Source: Planctomycetota bacterium
GTDB lineage: Bacteria; Planctomycetota; JAJSAM01
Assembly (NCBI GenBank): GCA_024274785.1
Contig: JAJSAM010000035.1
Location: 21,613-85,612, forward strand
Direction: 5' to 3'
Length of the DNA stretch: 64,000 nt
The translations under genes were made by a program, and so were the position numbers. Below the pieces are notes generated by a model. That model did no database searches. It saw only the letters and a program-made list of their open reading frames with translations, and was not told where the DNA came from. Shown here in pieces: positions 16,078-24,088 of this stretch; position 1 is the stretch's first letter, and every line of letters starts with the position of its first letter.

Positions 16078-16998
16078 TCAGCGGCCCAGAAGTTCCAGGC
16101 ACCGACCTCGGGTGATCTCCCTGGTGCGGACCGCCTTGAGTTCGGCAACGAGATCGCCCTTGCGGCGGTGCGCCCGGATCGACCACTTCAGCAGCTTCAC
16201 GGTGTTCGAAACGAGCCTGGCGGCCCTCGCCGGCAGGGAGATCGGCATCTGGCGGAGCACCCCGGCGCGGCCCAGGCCCTGGTGCCACCGCTCGTAGTAT
16301 TCGCGGGAGGTGCGGTTGGCGGCGATGCGGTGCTCCACGGCGGCGTCGGGGACGTAGCGGATCTTCCCCGGCAGTTCGGCCAGGCGGCCATAGAACTCCA
16401 CTTCCTCGTCCGGGACCAGGCGTTTGCCCCAGCCGAGCTCGGTGCGGAAGCCGTGGAGACTTCGGGCGGCCTCGGTCAGGACTCCCATGTTCGCGCCGAA
16501 CGGGTAGGGGATCGGTCCCGGAACGATGATCTCGGCGGGGTCCGGGCCGAACTCGAAGCGGGAGGTGGGGCCGCCGATCTCATCGGGGAGTGCCTGGATG
16601 AGCCAATCCGATGTGCCCTCCGGCAGGACCGGGAGGATCCGCCCGGCCGTGCCGATCACTCCCTCTTCCCGGAAGGCATCGCCGTGCGCCCGCACCAAAC
16701 CCGGAAGTGCCGTGGCGTCGTCATCGAGAAACACTGTCGCCCGACCCCGCACTTCCCGAATGGCGCGGTTGCGGGCATGGGCGAGTCCGGGCGTTTCCTC
16801 CACCACGAGGCGAAGGGGGACCGGGAATTCGGCGACCAGACTCCCGACCAATTCTCCGGTCCCGTCTTCGCTCCCGTTATCGACCACCAGCACGTCCCAC
16901 GATCCGTCCCACACCTGCGCGGCCAGGGCGTCGAGGGTGATTTCGATGTCATCCCGCCGGTTGCGGGAACACAGGACGATGGTCAGGTCGATGGACAT
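16078..16998 (-). CDS. Family 2 glycosyltransferase
   Basis: 306 residues, GT-A fold. LTIVLCSRNRRDDIEITLDAL opens the nucleotide-binding domain, VLVVDNGSEDGT is the VDxxSxDxT motif, and VFLDDDATALPG (residues about 89-100) is the DXD-type metal site. GANMGVLTEAARSLHGF and DEEVEFYGRL (an ED/DE catalytic-base region) follow, and the C-terminus is basic. This matches inverting GT2 enzymes that build surface polysaccharides. ATG 16998 is chosen; a TTG upstream would add eight residues. The gene starts 13 bases from the inverted-repeat element at 17011. A decayed partial copy lies at 14861-14980. Confidence 0.86.
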   Translation of the reverse strand: MSIDLTIVLCSRNRRDDIEITLDALAAQVWDGSWDVLVVDNGSEDGTGELVGSLVAEFPVPLRLVVEETPGLAHARNRAIREVRGRATVFLDDDATALPGLVRAHGDAFREEGVIGTAGRILPVLPEGTSDWLIQALPDEIGGPTSRFEFGPDPAEIIVPGPIPYPFGANMGVLTEAARSLHGFRTELGWGKRLVPDEEVEFYGRLAELPGKIRYVPDAAVEHRIAANRTSREYYERWHQGLGRAGVLRQMPISLPARAARLVSNTVKLLKWSIRAHRRKGDLVAELKAVRTREITRGRCLELLGR

Positions 16999-17010
16999 GT
17001 CTGGATCATA

Positions 17011-17168
17011 GGGCCCGCGCAAGAATAACTTCGGGATTCGAGGGCTGCTGCATCCCCTTGAGCTGCGTTGCTCGTCGGTTGAAACCAGTAAGGTTGCGCG
17101 CTCCTTGCGCCTTGCCGGGCGGGCGCATCAGCGCTCTCGGTCCTGCGAACTTATTCTTGCGCGAGCCC
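17011..17168. repeat. 158-bp element with 23-bp terminal inverted repeats (MITE-like)
   Basis: The left end (17011-17033, beginning GGGCCCGCGCAAGAATAA) and the right end (17146-17168, ending TTATTCTTGCGCGAGCCC) are inverted repeats matching at 21 of 23 positions. ATA occurs directly outside both ends as a direct repeat, compatible with a 3-bp target duplication. The interior holds no gene but has smaller palindromes (GAGC...GCTC near 17060; AAGG...CCTT near 17091-17115). It lies between the glycosyltransferase start and the toxin gene. It could be a non-autonomous transposable element or a structured RNA/transcription element. No second copy is in the window. Confidence 0.6.
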
Positions 17169-17192
17169 ATAGCGTCCCGTTCCCCAATAGAA

Positions 17193-17585
17193 TCAGGCCT
17201 TCAGAACAGAGACACCGGGAATGTTCTGAAGGCGGCTGTCCGCCGTGGCGAAGGTACACCCGTAGACGGACGCCGTCGCCACGAGGAAGCGATCCGCCGG
17301 GTCTCTCACCGGAACCGCGATGCGCCGGCTTGCTGTGGCCACCTCGTAAGTCAGGCCCGCCTCGCGGTAGGGGCCGGCCTTCCACGCGGCGTCGACCCAC
17401 TCGGGACCGTCACCTTCCACCTCGATCCTCCCGCGCTCGACCAGCATCAGCGCTTCCCACGCCGAGATCGGGGAGAGCCAGAGTTGCGTGTCCTCCGCGA
17501 CGAGCCGTTTCCTGGTGCGAGCGGCGATCTTCTCAGGTGAGAGGAGGCTCCAGATCCAGACATGCGTATCGAGCAGGAGGTTCAT
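17193..17585 (-). CDS. vapC: PIN-domain toxin, VapC family
   Basis: 130 residues. The PIN domain has its acidic residues: LLLDTHVWIW (Asp near residue 6), SPISAWEALMLVERGRIEV (Glu), RDPADRFLVATA (Asp), and TADSRLQ (Asp). VapC toxins are Mg-dependent ribonucleases that usually cut tRNA or rRNA. The ATG at 17585 overlaps the TGA at 17582-17584 that would end the full-length antitoxin frame (ATGA), so toxin and antitoxin were built as a coupled pair. An amber codon now ends the antitoxin 65 bases earlier, which could weaken coupling. Confidence 0.9.
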   Translation of the reverse strand: MNLLLDTHVWIWSLLSPEKIAARTRKRLVAEDTQLWLSPISAWEALMLVERGRIEVEGDGPEWVDAAWKAGPYREAGLTYEVATASRRIAVPVRDPADRFLVATASVYGCTFATADSRLQNIPGVSVLKA

Positions 17586-17650
17586 TCCCGGCAGGCCTCC
17601 CATTCCTCCGCATCGACCGCGGGGAGGATCAGGTCATCCGTCGCCCTCGC

Positions 17651-17821
17651 CTAGCCCTTGAGAGAGCCGAGCCAGTCGTCTGCCGACGCGGAGGAGATCG
17701 GCAGCACCCGCGCCAGCGGCTTGCCCCGGCGGGTGATCACCAGGGTCTCGCCGGTCTTCGACACGCGGTCGAGGATCTCGAGGCACTTCGCCTTGAACTC
17801 TGAGATCTTCACGGTTGTCAT
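17651..17821 (-). CDS. Phd/YefM-family antitoxin, shortened by an in-frame amber codon
   Basis: 56 residues to the TAG at 17651-17653: VKISEFKAKCLEILDRVSKTGETLVITRRGKPLARVLPI is a complete Phd/YefM DNA-binding domain. After DDWLGSLKG the frame meets TAG, then continues without another stop (ARATDDLILPAVDAEEWEACRE) to TGA at 17582-17584. The region after GSLKG in relatives is the toxin-binding tail (GS-x-KG, then an acidic W-E segment), so the TAG removes the toxin-neutralising part. The ATGA overlap with vapC is preserved beyond it. Either the pair is defective, the amber is read through, or it is a sequence error. An AT-rich operator lies just upstream. Confidence 0.75.
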   Translation of the reverse strand: MTTVKISEFKAKCLEILDRVSKTGETLVITRRGKPLARVLPISSASADDWLGSLKG

Positions 17822-17832
17822 GTGCTTAGTTA

Positions 17833-17853
17833 ACTATGGTCAATGACTATAGT
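17833..17853. promoter_or_regulatory. Operator/promoter of the toxin-antitoxin pair
   Basis: ACTATGGTC (17833-17841) and GACTATAGT (17845-17853) form an inverted repeat matching at 8 of 9 positions around a 3-base centre, in an AT-rich patch of otherwise GC-rich sequence, 12 bases before the antitoxin ATG. On the minus strand TTGACT is followed 17 bases later by TTAACT, a possible -35/-10 pair covered by the palindrome. This is the expected layout for autorepression by a Phd-type antitoxin. Confidence 0.55.
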
Positions 17854-18007
17854 CAAATGGTTTCGGCCGGTGAACATCACCCTCGGATGACGCCGTGCCT
17901 GCGGCGCCGGGATCCACTGAACGGAGCGGACAAACTCACCGGGTTCCAGATTGATACGGGGTAGACTGTCGCCACCTACGGATCCCGGACGGGAGGAAGC
18001 AGCCGAC

Positions 18008-19063
18008 ATGAGAGAACTGCTGATCGATTCGATCCGCATCGCGGACGACACCGACGCCTTCGTCATCGCCGAAATCGGGCACAACCACCAGGGCTGTGTC
18101 GAGACCGCGAAGGAGTTCATCAAGAGCGCGCACGAGGCCGGCGCCAACGCCGTGAAGTTCCAGAAGCGGGACAACAAGGCCCTCTACACGCGCGAAATGT
18201 ATGAATCCGTCTACGACAACCGGAACAGTTACGGGCCGACCTACGGGGCCCACCGGGATGCGCTGGAGTTCGGCTGGGACGAATTCGTGGAGCTCAAGGC
18301 GTACTGCGAGGAACTCGGCGTCCTCTTCTTCGCCACCCCCTTCGACTTCGGCAGCGTGGACTTCCTCGCGGAACTCGACGTGCCCTGCTTCAAGACCGCC
18401 TCCGGTGACCTGAAGAGCACGCCGCTGCTCACGGCCATCGCCCGCGTGGGCAAGCCCGTCCTGGTCAGCACGGGCGGGGCCACCATGGAGGATGTGGATC
18501 GCGCCATGGAAGCGATGCTCCCGCACAACCCGAACATCAGCATCCTCCAGTGCACGGCCAGCTACCCGGCGGAGCCGGAGAACATGGCGCTCAAGGTCAT
18601 CGAGACGTATCGGAACGCGTATCCCGACCTGGTCGTTGGTCTCTCCGACCACCAGAACGGTATCGCCATGGCGCCGGTGGCCTTCGTCCTCGGGGCGCGG
18701 ATCTTTGAGAAACACTTCACCATGAACCGGGCCATGCGCGGCACCGACCATGCGTTCTCGCTCGAGCCGGGCGGCCTGCGCAAGCTGGTTCGCTACCTCA
18801 AGCGCACACGCCTGGCGATCGGCGACGGGGTGAAGCGTGTGCTCGACTGCGAGGACGCTCCCCTTCGCAAGATGGGGAAGAAGCTCGTGGCCGCCAGGGA
18901 ACTGCCGGCCGGCACCGTCCTGACCCGCGACGACATCGCGCTCAAATCTCCCCGCGACGGCATGCCCCCGTATGAACTGGAAAAGATCATCGGTCAAAAG
19001 CTCAAGGTCGCGCTGGCCGAAGACGGCAACTTCCGCTTCGAGGACCTGGAGGCCGGAAAATGA
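18008..19063 (+). CDS. neuB: NeuB-family sialic acid (nonulosonate) synthase
   Basis: 351 residues. Condenses phosphoenolpyruvate with a hexose/hexosamine-derived aldose to make a nine-carbon 2-keto acid. Residues 1-280 form the NeuB TIM barrel: FVIAEIGHNHQG, AGANAVKFQKR, FFATPFDF, FKTASGDL, LVSTGGAT, LQCTASYPAEPE, VGLSDHQNGI, FEKHFTMNRAMRGTDHAFSLEP. Residues about 290-351 are the antifreeze-like SAF domain (LVAARELPAGTVLTRDDIALKSPRDG) that completes the active site. Start ATG 18008 follows GGAGG. First of six closely spaced genes, overlapping the next by 4 bases. The exact acceptor (ManNAc, a legionaminic-type or other sugar) cannot be decided; no NeuC or PseB-type genes are present. Confidence 0.92.
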   Translation: MRELLIDSIRIADDTDAFVIAEIGHNHQGCVETAKEFIKSAHEAGANAVKFQKRDNKALYTREMYESVYDNRNSYGPTYGAHRDALEFGWDEFVELKAYCEELGVLFFATPFDFGSVDFLAELDVPCFKTASGDLKSTPLLTAIARVGKPVLVSTGGATMEDVDRAMEAMLPHNPNISILQCTASYPAEPENMALKVIETYRNAYPDLVVGLSDHQNGIAMAPVAFVLGARIFEKHFTMNRAMRGTDHAFSLEPGGLRKLVRYLKRTRLAIGDGVKRVLDCEDAPLRKMGKKLVAARELPAGTVLTRDDIALKSPRDGMPPYELEKIIGQKLKVALAEDGNFRFEDLEAGK

Positions 19064-19854
19064 GCGACCCGCTCTTCGATCTCGAGGGTCGCATCATCGT
19101 GGTCACCGGCGGGCTCGGTCAACTCGGAAGCCAGTTCTGCGACACCCTCCTCACCCGCGGCGCGAGTGTCGCCCGCCTCGACTGCACCGTGACCGAGGAA
19201 GGGCTGGCCGAGGACGGCTCACTGCACTTGAAGGCCGACGTCACGAACCGGGAATCCCTCGAGGCCGCCCTTTTCGCCGTCAAGAAGCAGTGGGACGTGC
19301 CGGACGGCCTGATCAACAACGCCGCCCTCGATTCACCCCCCAACGCTCCGGCGGAAGAGACCGGCCCCTTCGAGACCTACCCGGAGGAATCCTGGGATAC
19401 GGTGATGGAGGTGAATGCCAAGGGGGTCTTCCTCTGCTGCCAGGTCTTCGGCGGCGCCATGGCGGTGGCCGGGAGCGGCTCCATCATCAACATCGCCAGC
19501 ACCTACGGCCTGGTCTCCCCGGACCAGCGGATCTACGAGTACCGGCAGGAATCCGGCCCGGCGTTCTTCAAGCCGGTGGCCTACGCCGCCAGCAAGTCGA
19601 GCCTCCTGAACCTGACCCGCTATCTCTCGACCTACTGGGCGGGAAAGGGCGTCCGGGTGAATACCCTCTCCTTCGCCGGCGTCTTCAACCACCAGGACGA
19701 TCGCTTCCTCGAAGGCTACGAGGCGAAAGTTCCGCTCGGCCGGATGGCGAAGGAATCCGAGTACAACGGCGCGATCGTCTTCCTCCTGTCCGACGCCTCG
19801 TCCTACATGACCGGGTCGAACCTGGTCGTCGATGGAGGCTTCACCGCCTGGTGA
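19060..19854 (+). CDS. Short-chain dehydrogenase/reductase in the nonulosonate operon
   Basis: 264 residues, classical SDR. NAD(P) motif TGGLGQLG (16-23), NNAA (86-89), catalytic Ser147 (INIAST), Tyr175 and Lys179 (YAASK), and the end motif MTGSNLVVDGGF. The TGGxGxLG variant and the YEYRQESGPAFFKPVAYAASKS phrase are typical of SDRs in sialic/legionaminic acid loci (PtmA-like). It probably reduces or oxidises a sugar intermediate or a 2-keto acid side position. Its start overlaps the neuB stop by 4 bases and the next gene begins 13 bases later. Confidence 0.88.
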   Translation: MSDPLFDLEGRIIVVTGGLGQLGSQFCDTLLTRGASVARLDCTVTEEGLAEDGSLHLKADVTNRESLEAALFAVKKQWDVPDGLINNAALDSPPNAPAEETGPFETYPEESWDTVMEVNAKGVFLCCQVFGGAMAVAGSGSIINIASTYGLVSPDQRIYEYRQESGPAFFKPVAYAASKSSLLNLTRYLSTYWAGKGVRVNTLSFAGVFNHQDDRFLEGYEAKVPLGRMAKESEYNGAIVFLLSDASSYMTGSNLVVDGGFTAW

Positions 19855-19867
19855 GAAGGAGCTGAAC

Positions 19868-21340
19868 ATGGGCAACGGTATCCCTCCGGAACTCCCGAAC
19901 CTGATCGGCGGCGAGTGGGTCCCCGCGCAGGCGGGGGAGTGGTTCGACAATCTCTCGCCGCACCATGGCGCGGTCCTCTGCCGCGTGGCGCGCTCGCGGG
20001 GTCCGGACGTGGCCGAGGCGGTCGCCGCGGCGCGGGCGGCGCAGCAGGGCTGGGCGGACACCCCTCCCGTGCAGCGCGGCCTGATCCTCAATGCCATCGT
20101 CAACGAGATGGGGCGGCGGCAGCAGGAGATCGGCGACATCGTGGCGGCGGAGACGGGCAAGTCTCCCGCGGAAGGCGCCGGCGAGACCGGTGGCGCCATG
20201 CAGTGCGGGCTCTTCTTCGCGAGTGAGGGGCAGCGCCTCTATGGCCGGACGACCACCAGCGGCACCCCGAACAAGTACGCCAGCACCATCCGCGAACCCC
20301 GTGGCGTCGCCGCCCTGATCATCGCCGCCAACACCCCGATCGCCAACGTGGCCTGGAAGGTCTTCCCGGCGCTGGTCTGCGGGAACACCGCGGTGCTGAA
20401 GGCGGCGGAGGACACCCCGGCCACGGCATGGATCTTCGCCGAGGTCGCGCAGTCGGTGGGGCTTCCCGCCGGCGTGCTGAACGTCGTGCAGGGGCTCGGC
20501 GACGAGGCCGGCGCGCCGCTCGTGGCGCACGAGGACATCGACGTCATCAGCTTCACCGGCTCTTCCGCGGTGGGGCGTTACATCCAGCGCGCCGCCGCCG
20601 AGCGCATGGTGCGCATCTCCCTCGAACTCGGCGGCAAGAACGCTCTCGTGGTCTGCGACGACGCGGACCTCGACAAGGCGGTCACATGGTCGATGGCTTC
20701 GGCCTTCACCAACGCCGGACAGCGCTGCGCATCGGGTTCGCGACTGATCGTTTTCGAGTCGATCTACCCCGAATTCAAGGCGGCGCTCCTGGCTCGAACG
20801 AAAGAGCTGCGTGTCGGCCCGACCAACGACGACTACCTCGGCGCGGTCATCAACGAGCGCCAGCTCACCAACATGCTCTCCGCGGTCGAGAACGCCCGGA
20901 AGGACGGCGCGGAGATCCTGGCCGGCGGGCATCGCCTGACCGATCCCGGGCACGCCAACGGCTTCTACATGGCCCCGACGCTGATCGCCGGGGTGGAGCC
21001 CGACGCGCCGATCTCCCGCGAGGAGCTCTTCGGCCCGATCGCCATTCTCTACCGGGCAGAGAACTACAACGAGGCGCTGGCGCTCACCAACCGCTCCCCC
21101 TACGGCCTGACCGCCTGCATCCACACGAAGAGTCTGCACCGCGCGATTCACTTCGCCCGACACGCGAACACCGGCGTCGTGGTGGTGAACGCCGGCACCT
21201 ACGGCAGCGAGCCGCACATGCCGTTCGGCGGTCGAGGACTCTCCGGCAACGGATCGCGCGAGCCCGGCACGGAGGCGCTCGACGTCTACTCCGAGCTGAA
21301 GGACATCTACGTGAACATCGACCCGGAGATGCTGTCGTGA
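19868..21340 (+). CDS. NAD(P)-dependent aldehyde dehydrogenase in the nonulosonate operon
   Basis: 490 residues, full-length ALDH fold. NAD-binding FTGSSAVGR (229-237), general-base Glu253 in LELGGKN, nucleophile Cys287 in NAGQRCASG, EELFGPIAIL and the final PFGGRGLSGNG are all present, so it should be active. It oxidises an aldehyde to an acid, or makes an acyl ester intermediate. In this operon its natural substrate is probably a sugar or short hydroxy-aldehyde linked to the transketolase product, which is unusual for a sialic-acid-type pathway. It overlaps the next gene by 4 bases (GTGA). Confidence 0.88.
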   Translation: MGNGIPPELPNLIGGEWVPAQAGEWFDNLSPHHGAVLCRVARSRGPDVAEAVAAARAAQQGWADTPPVQRGLILNAIVNEMGRRQQEIGDIVAAETGKSPAEGAGETGGAMQCGLFFASEGQRLYGRTTTSGTPNKYASTIREPRGVAALIIAANTPIANVAWKVFPALVCGNTAVLKAAEDTPATAWIFAEVAQSVGLPAGVLNVVQGLGDEAGAPLVAHEDIDVISFTGSSAVGRYIQRAAAERMVRISLELGGKNALVVCDDADLDKAVTWSMASAFTNAGQRCASGSRLIVFESIYPEFKAALLARTKELRVGPTNDDYLGAVINERQLTNMLSAVENARKDGAEILAGGHRLTDPGHANGFYMAPTLIAGVEPDAPISREELFGPIAILYRAENYNEALALTNRSPYGLTACIHTKSLHRAIHFARHANTGVVVVNAGTYGSEPHMPFGGRGLSGNGSREPGTEALDVYSELKDIYVNIDPEMLS

Positions 21341-22086
21341 GGATGGTCGCTCTGATTCCGGCGAGGGCCGGGAGCAAGCGCGTTCCCGGGAAGAACGTCC
21401 GCCGGCTCGCCGGCCATCCGCTGATCGCCTATGCCATCACCGCGGCCATGGAGAGCGGCGTTTTCACCGATGTGCTCGTCTCCACGGACTCCGGGGAATA
21501 CGCGGCCATCGCCCGGCACTACGGGGCCGAGGCGCCGTTTCTTCGTCCGGAGGAACTGGCGGGCGACAAGTCACCGGACTTCGAGTGGGTCCATCACACC
21601 CTCACCATGCTCGCCGCCGGCGGGCGGGAGTACGACGCCTTCAGCATCCTCCGCCCCACGAGCCCGTTCCGCCTTCCTTCGACCATCCGCCGGGCCGTGG
21701 CGCAGTTCAAGGCCACCGCAGGCATCGACTCCCTCCGCGCCGTGGAACTCTGCTCCCAGCACCCCGGCAAGATGTGGGTGCTCGATGGCGAGCGGATGCA
21801 GCCGCTGCTGCCGGACGGCCCGAGGCGACCGCCGTGGCACAGCAGCCAGTACGCGGCGCTGCCCGAGGTCCACGTCCAGAACGCGAGTCTGGAAGTTGCC
21901 TGGACGCGCGTGGTAACGGAGGATGGGACCATCGCCGGGCAGGTGCTGGCGCCGTTTCTGACGAGCGGGCACGAGGGCTTTGATGTGAACCACCCCCGCG
22001 ACTGGGCCCTGGCGGAGGAACTGGCGGCGAGCGGCGCGGCCGTGCTGCCCCTGGTCAGCGTGCCCCCCTATACAGCCGAGGAGTGA
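21337..22086 (+). CDS. neuA: CMP-sugar (acylneuraminate-type) cytidylyltransferase
   Basis: 249 residues from GTG 21337; ATG 21343 is two codons later. ALIPARAGSKRVPGKNVRRLAGHPLIAYAI is the CTP-binding signature of NeuA/KdsB-like enzymes. TDVLVSTDSGEYAAIARHYGAE and LRPTSPFRLPSTIRRAV are also family-typical, and Asp residues near VLVSTD and the late FDVNHPRDW element bind metal and sugar. It transfers CMP from CTP to the anomeric hydroxyl of a 2-keto sugar acid, activating it for transfer to a glycan. It should use the product of the NeuB enzyme four genes upstream in the same operon. Confidence 0.86.
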   Translation: MRMVALIPARAGSKRVPGKNVRRLAGHPLIAYAITAAMESGVFTDVLVSTDSGEYAAIARHYGAEAPFLRPEELAGDKSPDFEWVHHTLTMLAAGGREYDAFSILRPTSPFRLPSTIRRAVAQFKATAGIDSLRAVELCSQHPGKMWVLDGERMQPLLPDGPRRPPWHSSQYAALPEVHVQNASLEVAWTRVVTEDGTIAGQVLAPFLTSGHEGFDVNHPRDWALAEELAASGAAVLPLVSVPPYTAEE

Positions 22087-22090
22087 GATC

Positions 22091-24088
22091 GTGGTCGAGA
22101 TCAGGATGATCCCGGAATCTGAATTCGTGCGCGTTCGCGGTGCGGTCACCGACCGTTTCGCCCGGCACGCGGTGCTCTGTGAGATGTCGCGGCTGAACGT
22201 GCTCGCCGCCGTGAAGCGCGCCGGGTCGGGGCATCTCGGCTCCTCGCTCTCCGCGCTCGATCTCGTGGTGTGGCTCTACGATGAGGTCCTGAACGTGGCC
22301 GCGGTCGGCCCGGAGAGTCCCGACCGCGACATCTTCTTCTCGAGCAAGGGCCACGACGTGCCCGGGTTCTACGCGGTGCTGCACTCCCACGGCATCGTCC
22401 CCGAGGACAAGCTGCTGATGCTCCGGCGCATGGGCGGTCTCGACGGACATCCCGACGCCGGCATCCGCGGCGTGGAGGTGAACTCCGGCTCCCTCGGCAT
22501 GGGCATCTCCAAAGGACGGGGCTTCGCCTACGCCAAGCGGAAGATGGGTCGGGGCGGACGCGTCCTCGTCATGACCGGCGACGGGGAGTTGCAGGAGGGA
22601 CAGAACTACGAGGCGCTCCAGGGCGCGGCGCACCACAAGCAGAGCAATCTCACCGTGATCGTCGACCACAACAAGGTGCAGTCCGACAAGACCGTCGACG
22701 AGATCCTCTCTCTCGGTAACCTCGACGAGAAGTTCGCGACGTTCGGTTGGCGCGTGGCGCGGTGCGACGGCCACGACATGGTCGCGGTGGATCGGATCCT
22801 CACCGAGTTCGCCGCCGAGACCAGGCGCCCGCAAATCCTGATCGCCGACACGATCAAGGGCAAGGGCGTCTCCTTCATGGAGCACCCGATCTCGCTGAAG
22901 GAAGGTGGCGGGCTCTACGGCTGGCATGCCGGCGCTCCCGACGACGAATCGTTTGCGAAGGCGTGCGCGGAGGTGATGGGGCGGGTCGAGGCCGGCTTCG
23001 CGAAACACGGCCTCGGCGAGGTCGGGACGAAGGTGGTCGTTCCCGCGAAGAAGGAGACCGCGCCGCCGCCGCTTTCGGTCATGAACGAACTGGGTGAGCC
23101 GGTGAGTCTGGCCGCACGCGACAAACACGAGCAGAGCGTCACCACCGAGTACGTCGCCGATGCGTACGGGGAGGAACTGCTCGCCATCGGGGCGCGCCGC
23201 GACGACGTGGTCGTGTTCGACGCCGACCTCGCCGCGGACTGCCGGACCCGGAACTTCGAGAACACCTACCCGGATCGTTTCGTCGAGAACGGCATTGCCG
23301 AGCAGGACATGGTCTCAATGGCCGGCGGCGCGGCGCTCTCCGGCCTGCTCCCGGTGGTCAACTCCTTCGCGAGCTTCCTCTGCTCCCGGGCGAACGAGCA
23401 GATCTACAACAACGCCAGCGAGGGCACGAAGATCATCTACGTTTCGCATTATGCGGGGATGATCCCGGCCGGGCCCGGCAAGAGCCACCAGAGCATCCGG
23501 GACATCTCGCTGCTCGGGGCGTTGCCGAACATGGTGATCGTCGAGCCCGGGTTCGCGGAGGAGACGAAGGCCGTGCTGCGTTACGCGGTGGATGACGCCA
23601 CCGATAGTGTGGGCATTCGCCTGATCATCGGCCCCTCGCCGCGCATGATCAAACCGCCCGCGGGTTACCGGCTCACGTTCGGCCAGGGGACGGCGCTGAC
23701 CACCGGCGCGGACGCTCTGCTGATCACCTATGGCCCGGTGATGCTGCACGAGGCGCTGGTCGCGGCGGAGATTCTGGTGGAACAGGGCATTGGGCTGAAG
23801 ATTGTCGACCTGCCGTGGTTGAACCGCTTCGACCTGGGATGGCTGGCCGAGTGCGTCACGCCCCACGAGACCGTCTACGTACTCGAAGACCACGCTCCGG
23901 TGGGTGGGCTGGCCGACCGTCTCTTCGCGAAGATGCATCCCGCCGGACTTCTCGAGGGCCGCAAGATCCACGTGCTCGGCGTCGAGGGCTACCCGGCCTG
24001 CGGAACACCGGTCGAGGCGCTGCGGGCCCACCGCCTGGATGGCGCTTCGCTCGCGGCCCGCGTGCTCGAGGACAGGAAGGGCCAGTGA
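22091..24088 (+). CDS. Transketolase (single-chain) in the nonulosonate operon
   Basis: 665 residues from GTG 22091. Contains both transketolase halves in one chain: AGSGHLGSSLSALDLVVWLY, the ThDP site GDGELQEGQNYEAL...VDHNKVQ, then the pyrimidine domain (VTTEYVADAYGEELLAIG, DADLAADCR, FVENGIAEQDMVSMAGGAALSG) and the C-terminal domain. It transfers two-carbon ketol units between sugars using thiamine diphosphate. The sequence differs from housekeeping TktA (GIAEQDM instead of GIREHxM), and resembles transketolase-like enzymes embedded in sugar-modification clusters. I infer it builds or shortens a precursor sugar for the NeuB/NeuA product. It overlaps the next gene by 4 bases. Confidence 0.88.
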   Translation: MVEIRMIPESEFVRVRGAVTDRFARHAVLCEMSRLNVLAAVKRAGSGHLGSSLSALDLVVWLYDEVLNVAAVGPESPDRDIFFSSKGHDVPGFYAVLHSHGIVPEDKLLMLRRMGGLDGHPDAGIRGVEVNSGSLGMGISKGRGFAYAKRKMGRGGRVLVMTGDGELQEGQNYEALQGAAHHKQSNLTVIVDHNKVQSDKTVDEILSLGNLDEKFATFGWRVARCDGHDMVAVDRILTEFAAETRRPQILIADTIKGKGVSFMEHPISLKEGGGLYGWHAGAPDDESFAKACAEVMGRVEAGFAKHGLGEVGTKVVVPAKKETAPPPLSVMNELGEPVSLAARDKHEQSVTTEYVADAYGEELLAIGARRDDVVVFDADLAADCRTRNFENTYPDRFVENGIAEQDMVSMAGGAALSGLLPVVNSFASFLCSRANEQIYNNASEGTKIIYVSHYAGMIPAGPGKSHQSIRDISLLGALPNMVIVEPGFAEETKAVLRYAVDDATDSVGIRLIIGPSPRMIKPPAGYRLTFGQGTALTTGADALLITYGPVMLHEALVAAEILVEQGIGLKIVDLPWLNRFDLGWLAECVTPHETVYVLEDHAPVGGLADRLFAKMHPAGLLEGRKIHVLGVEGYPACGTPVEALRAHRLDGASLAARVLEDRKGQ

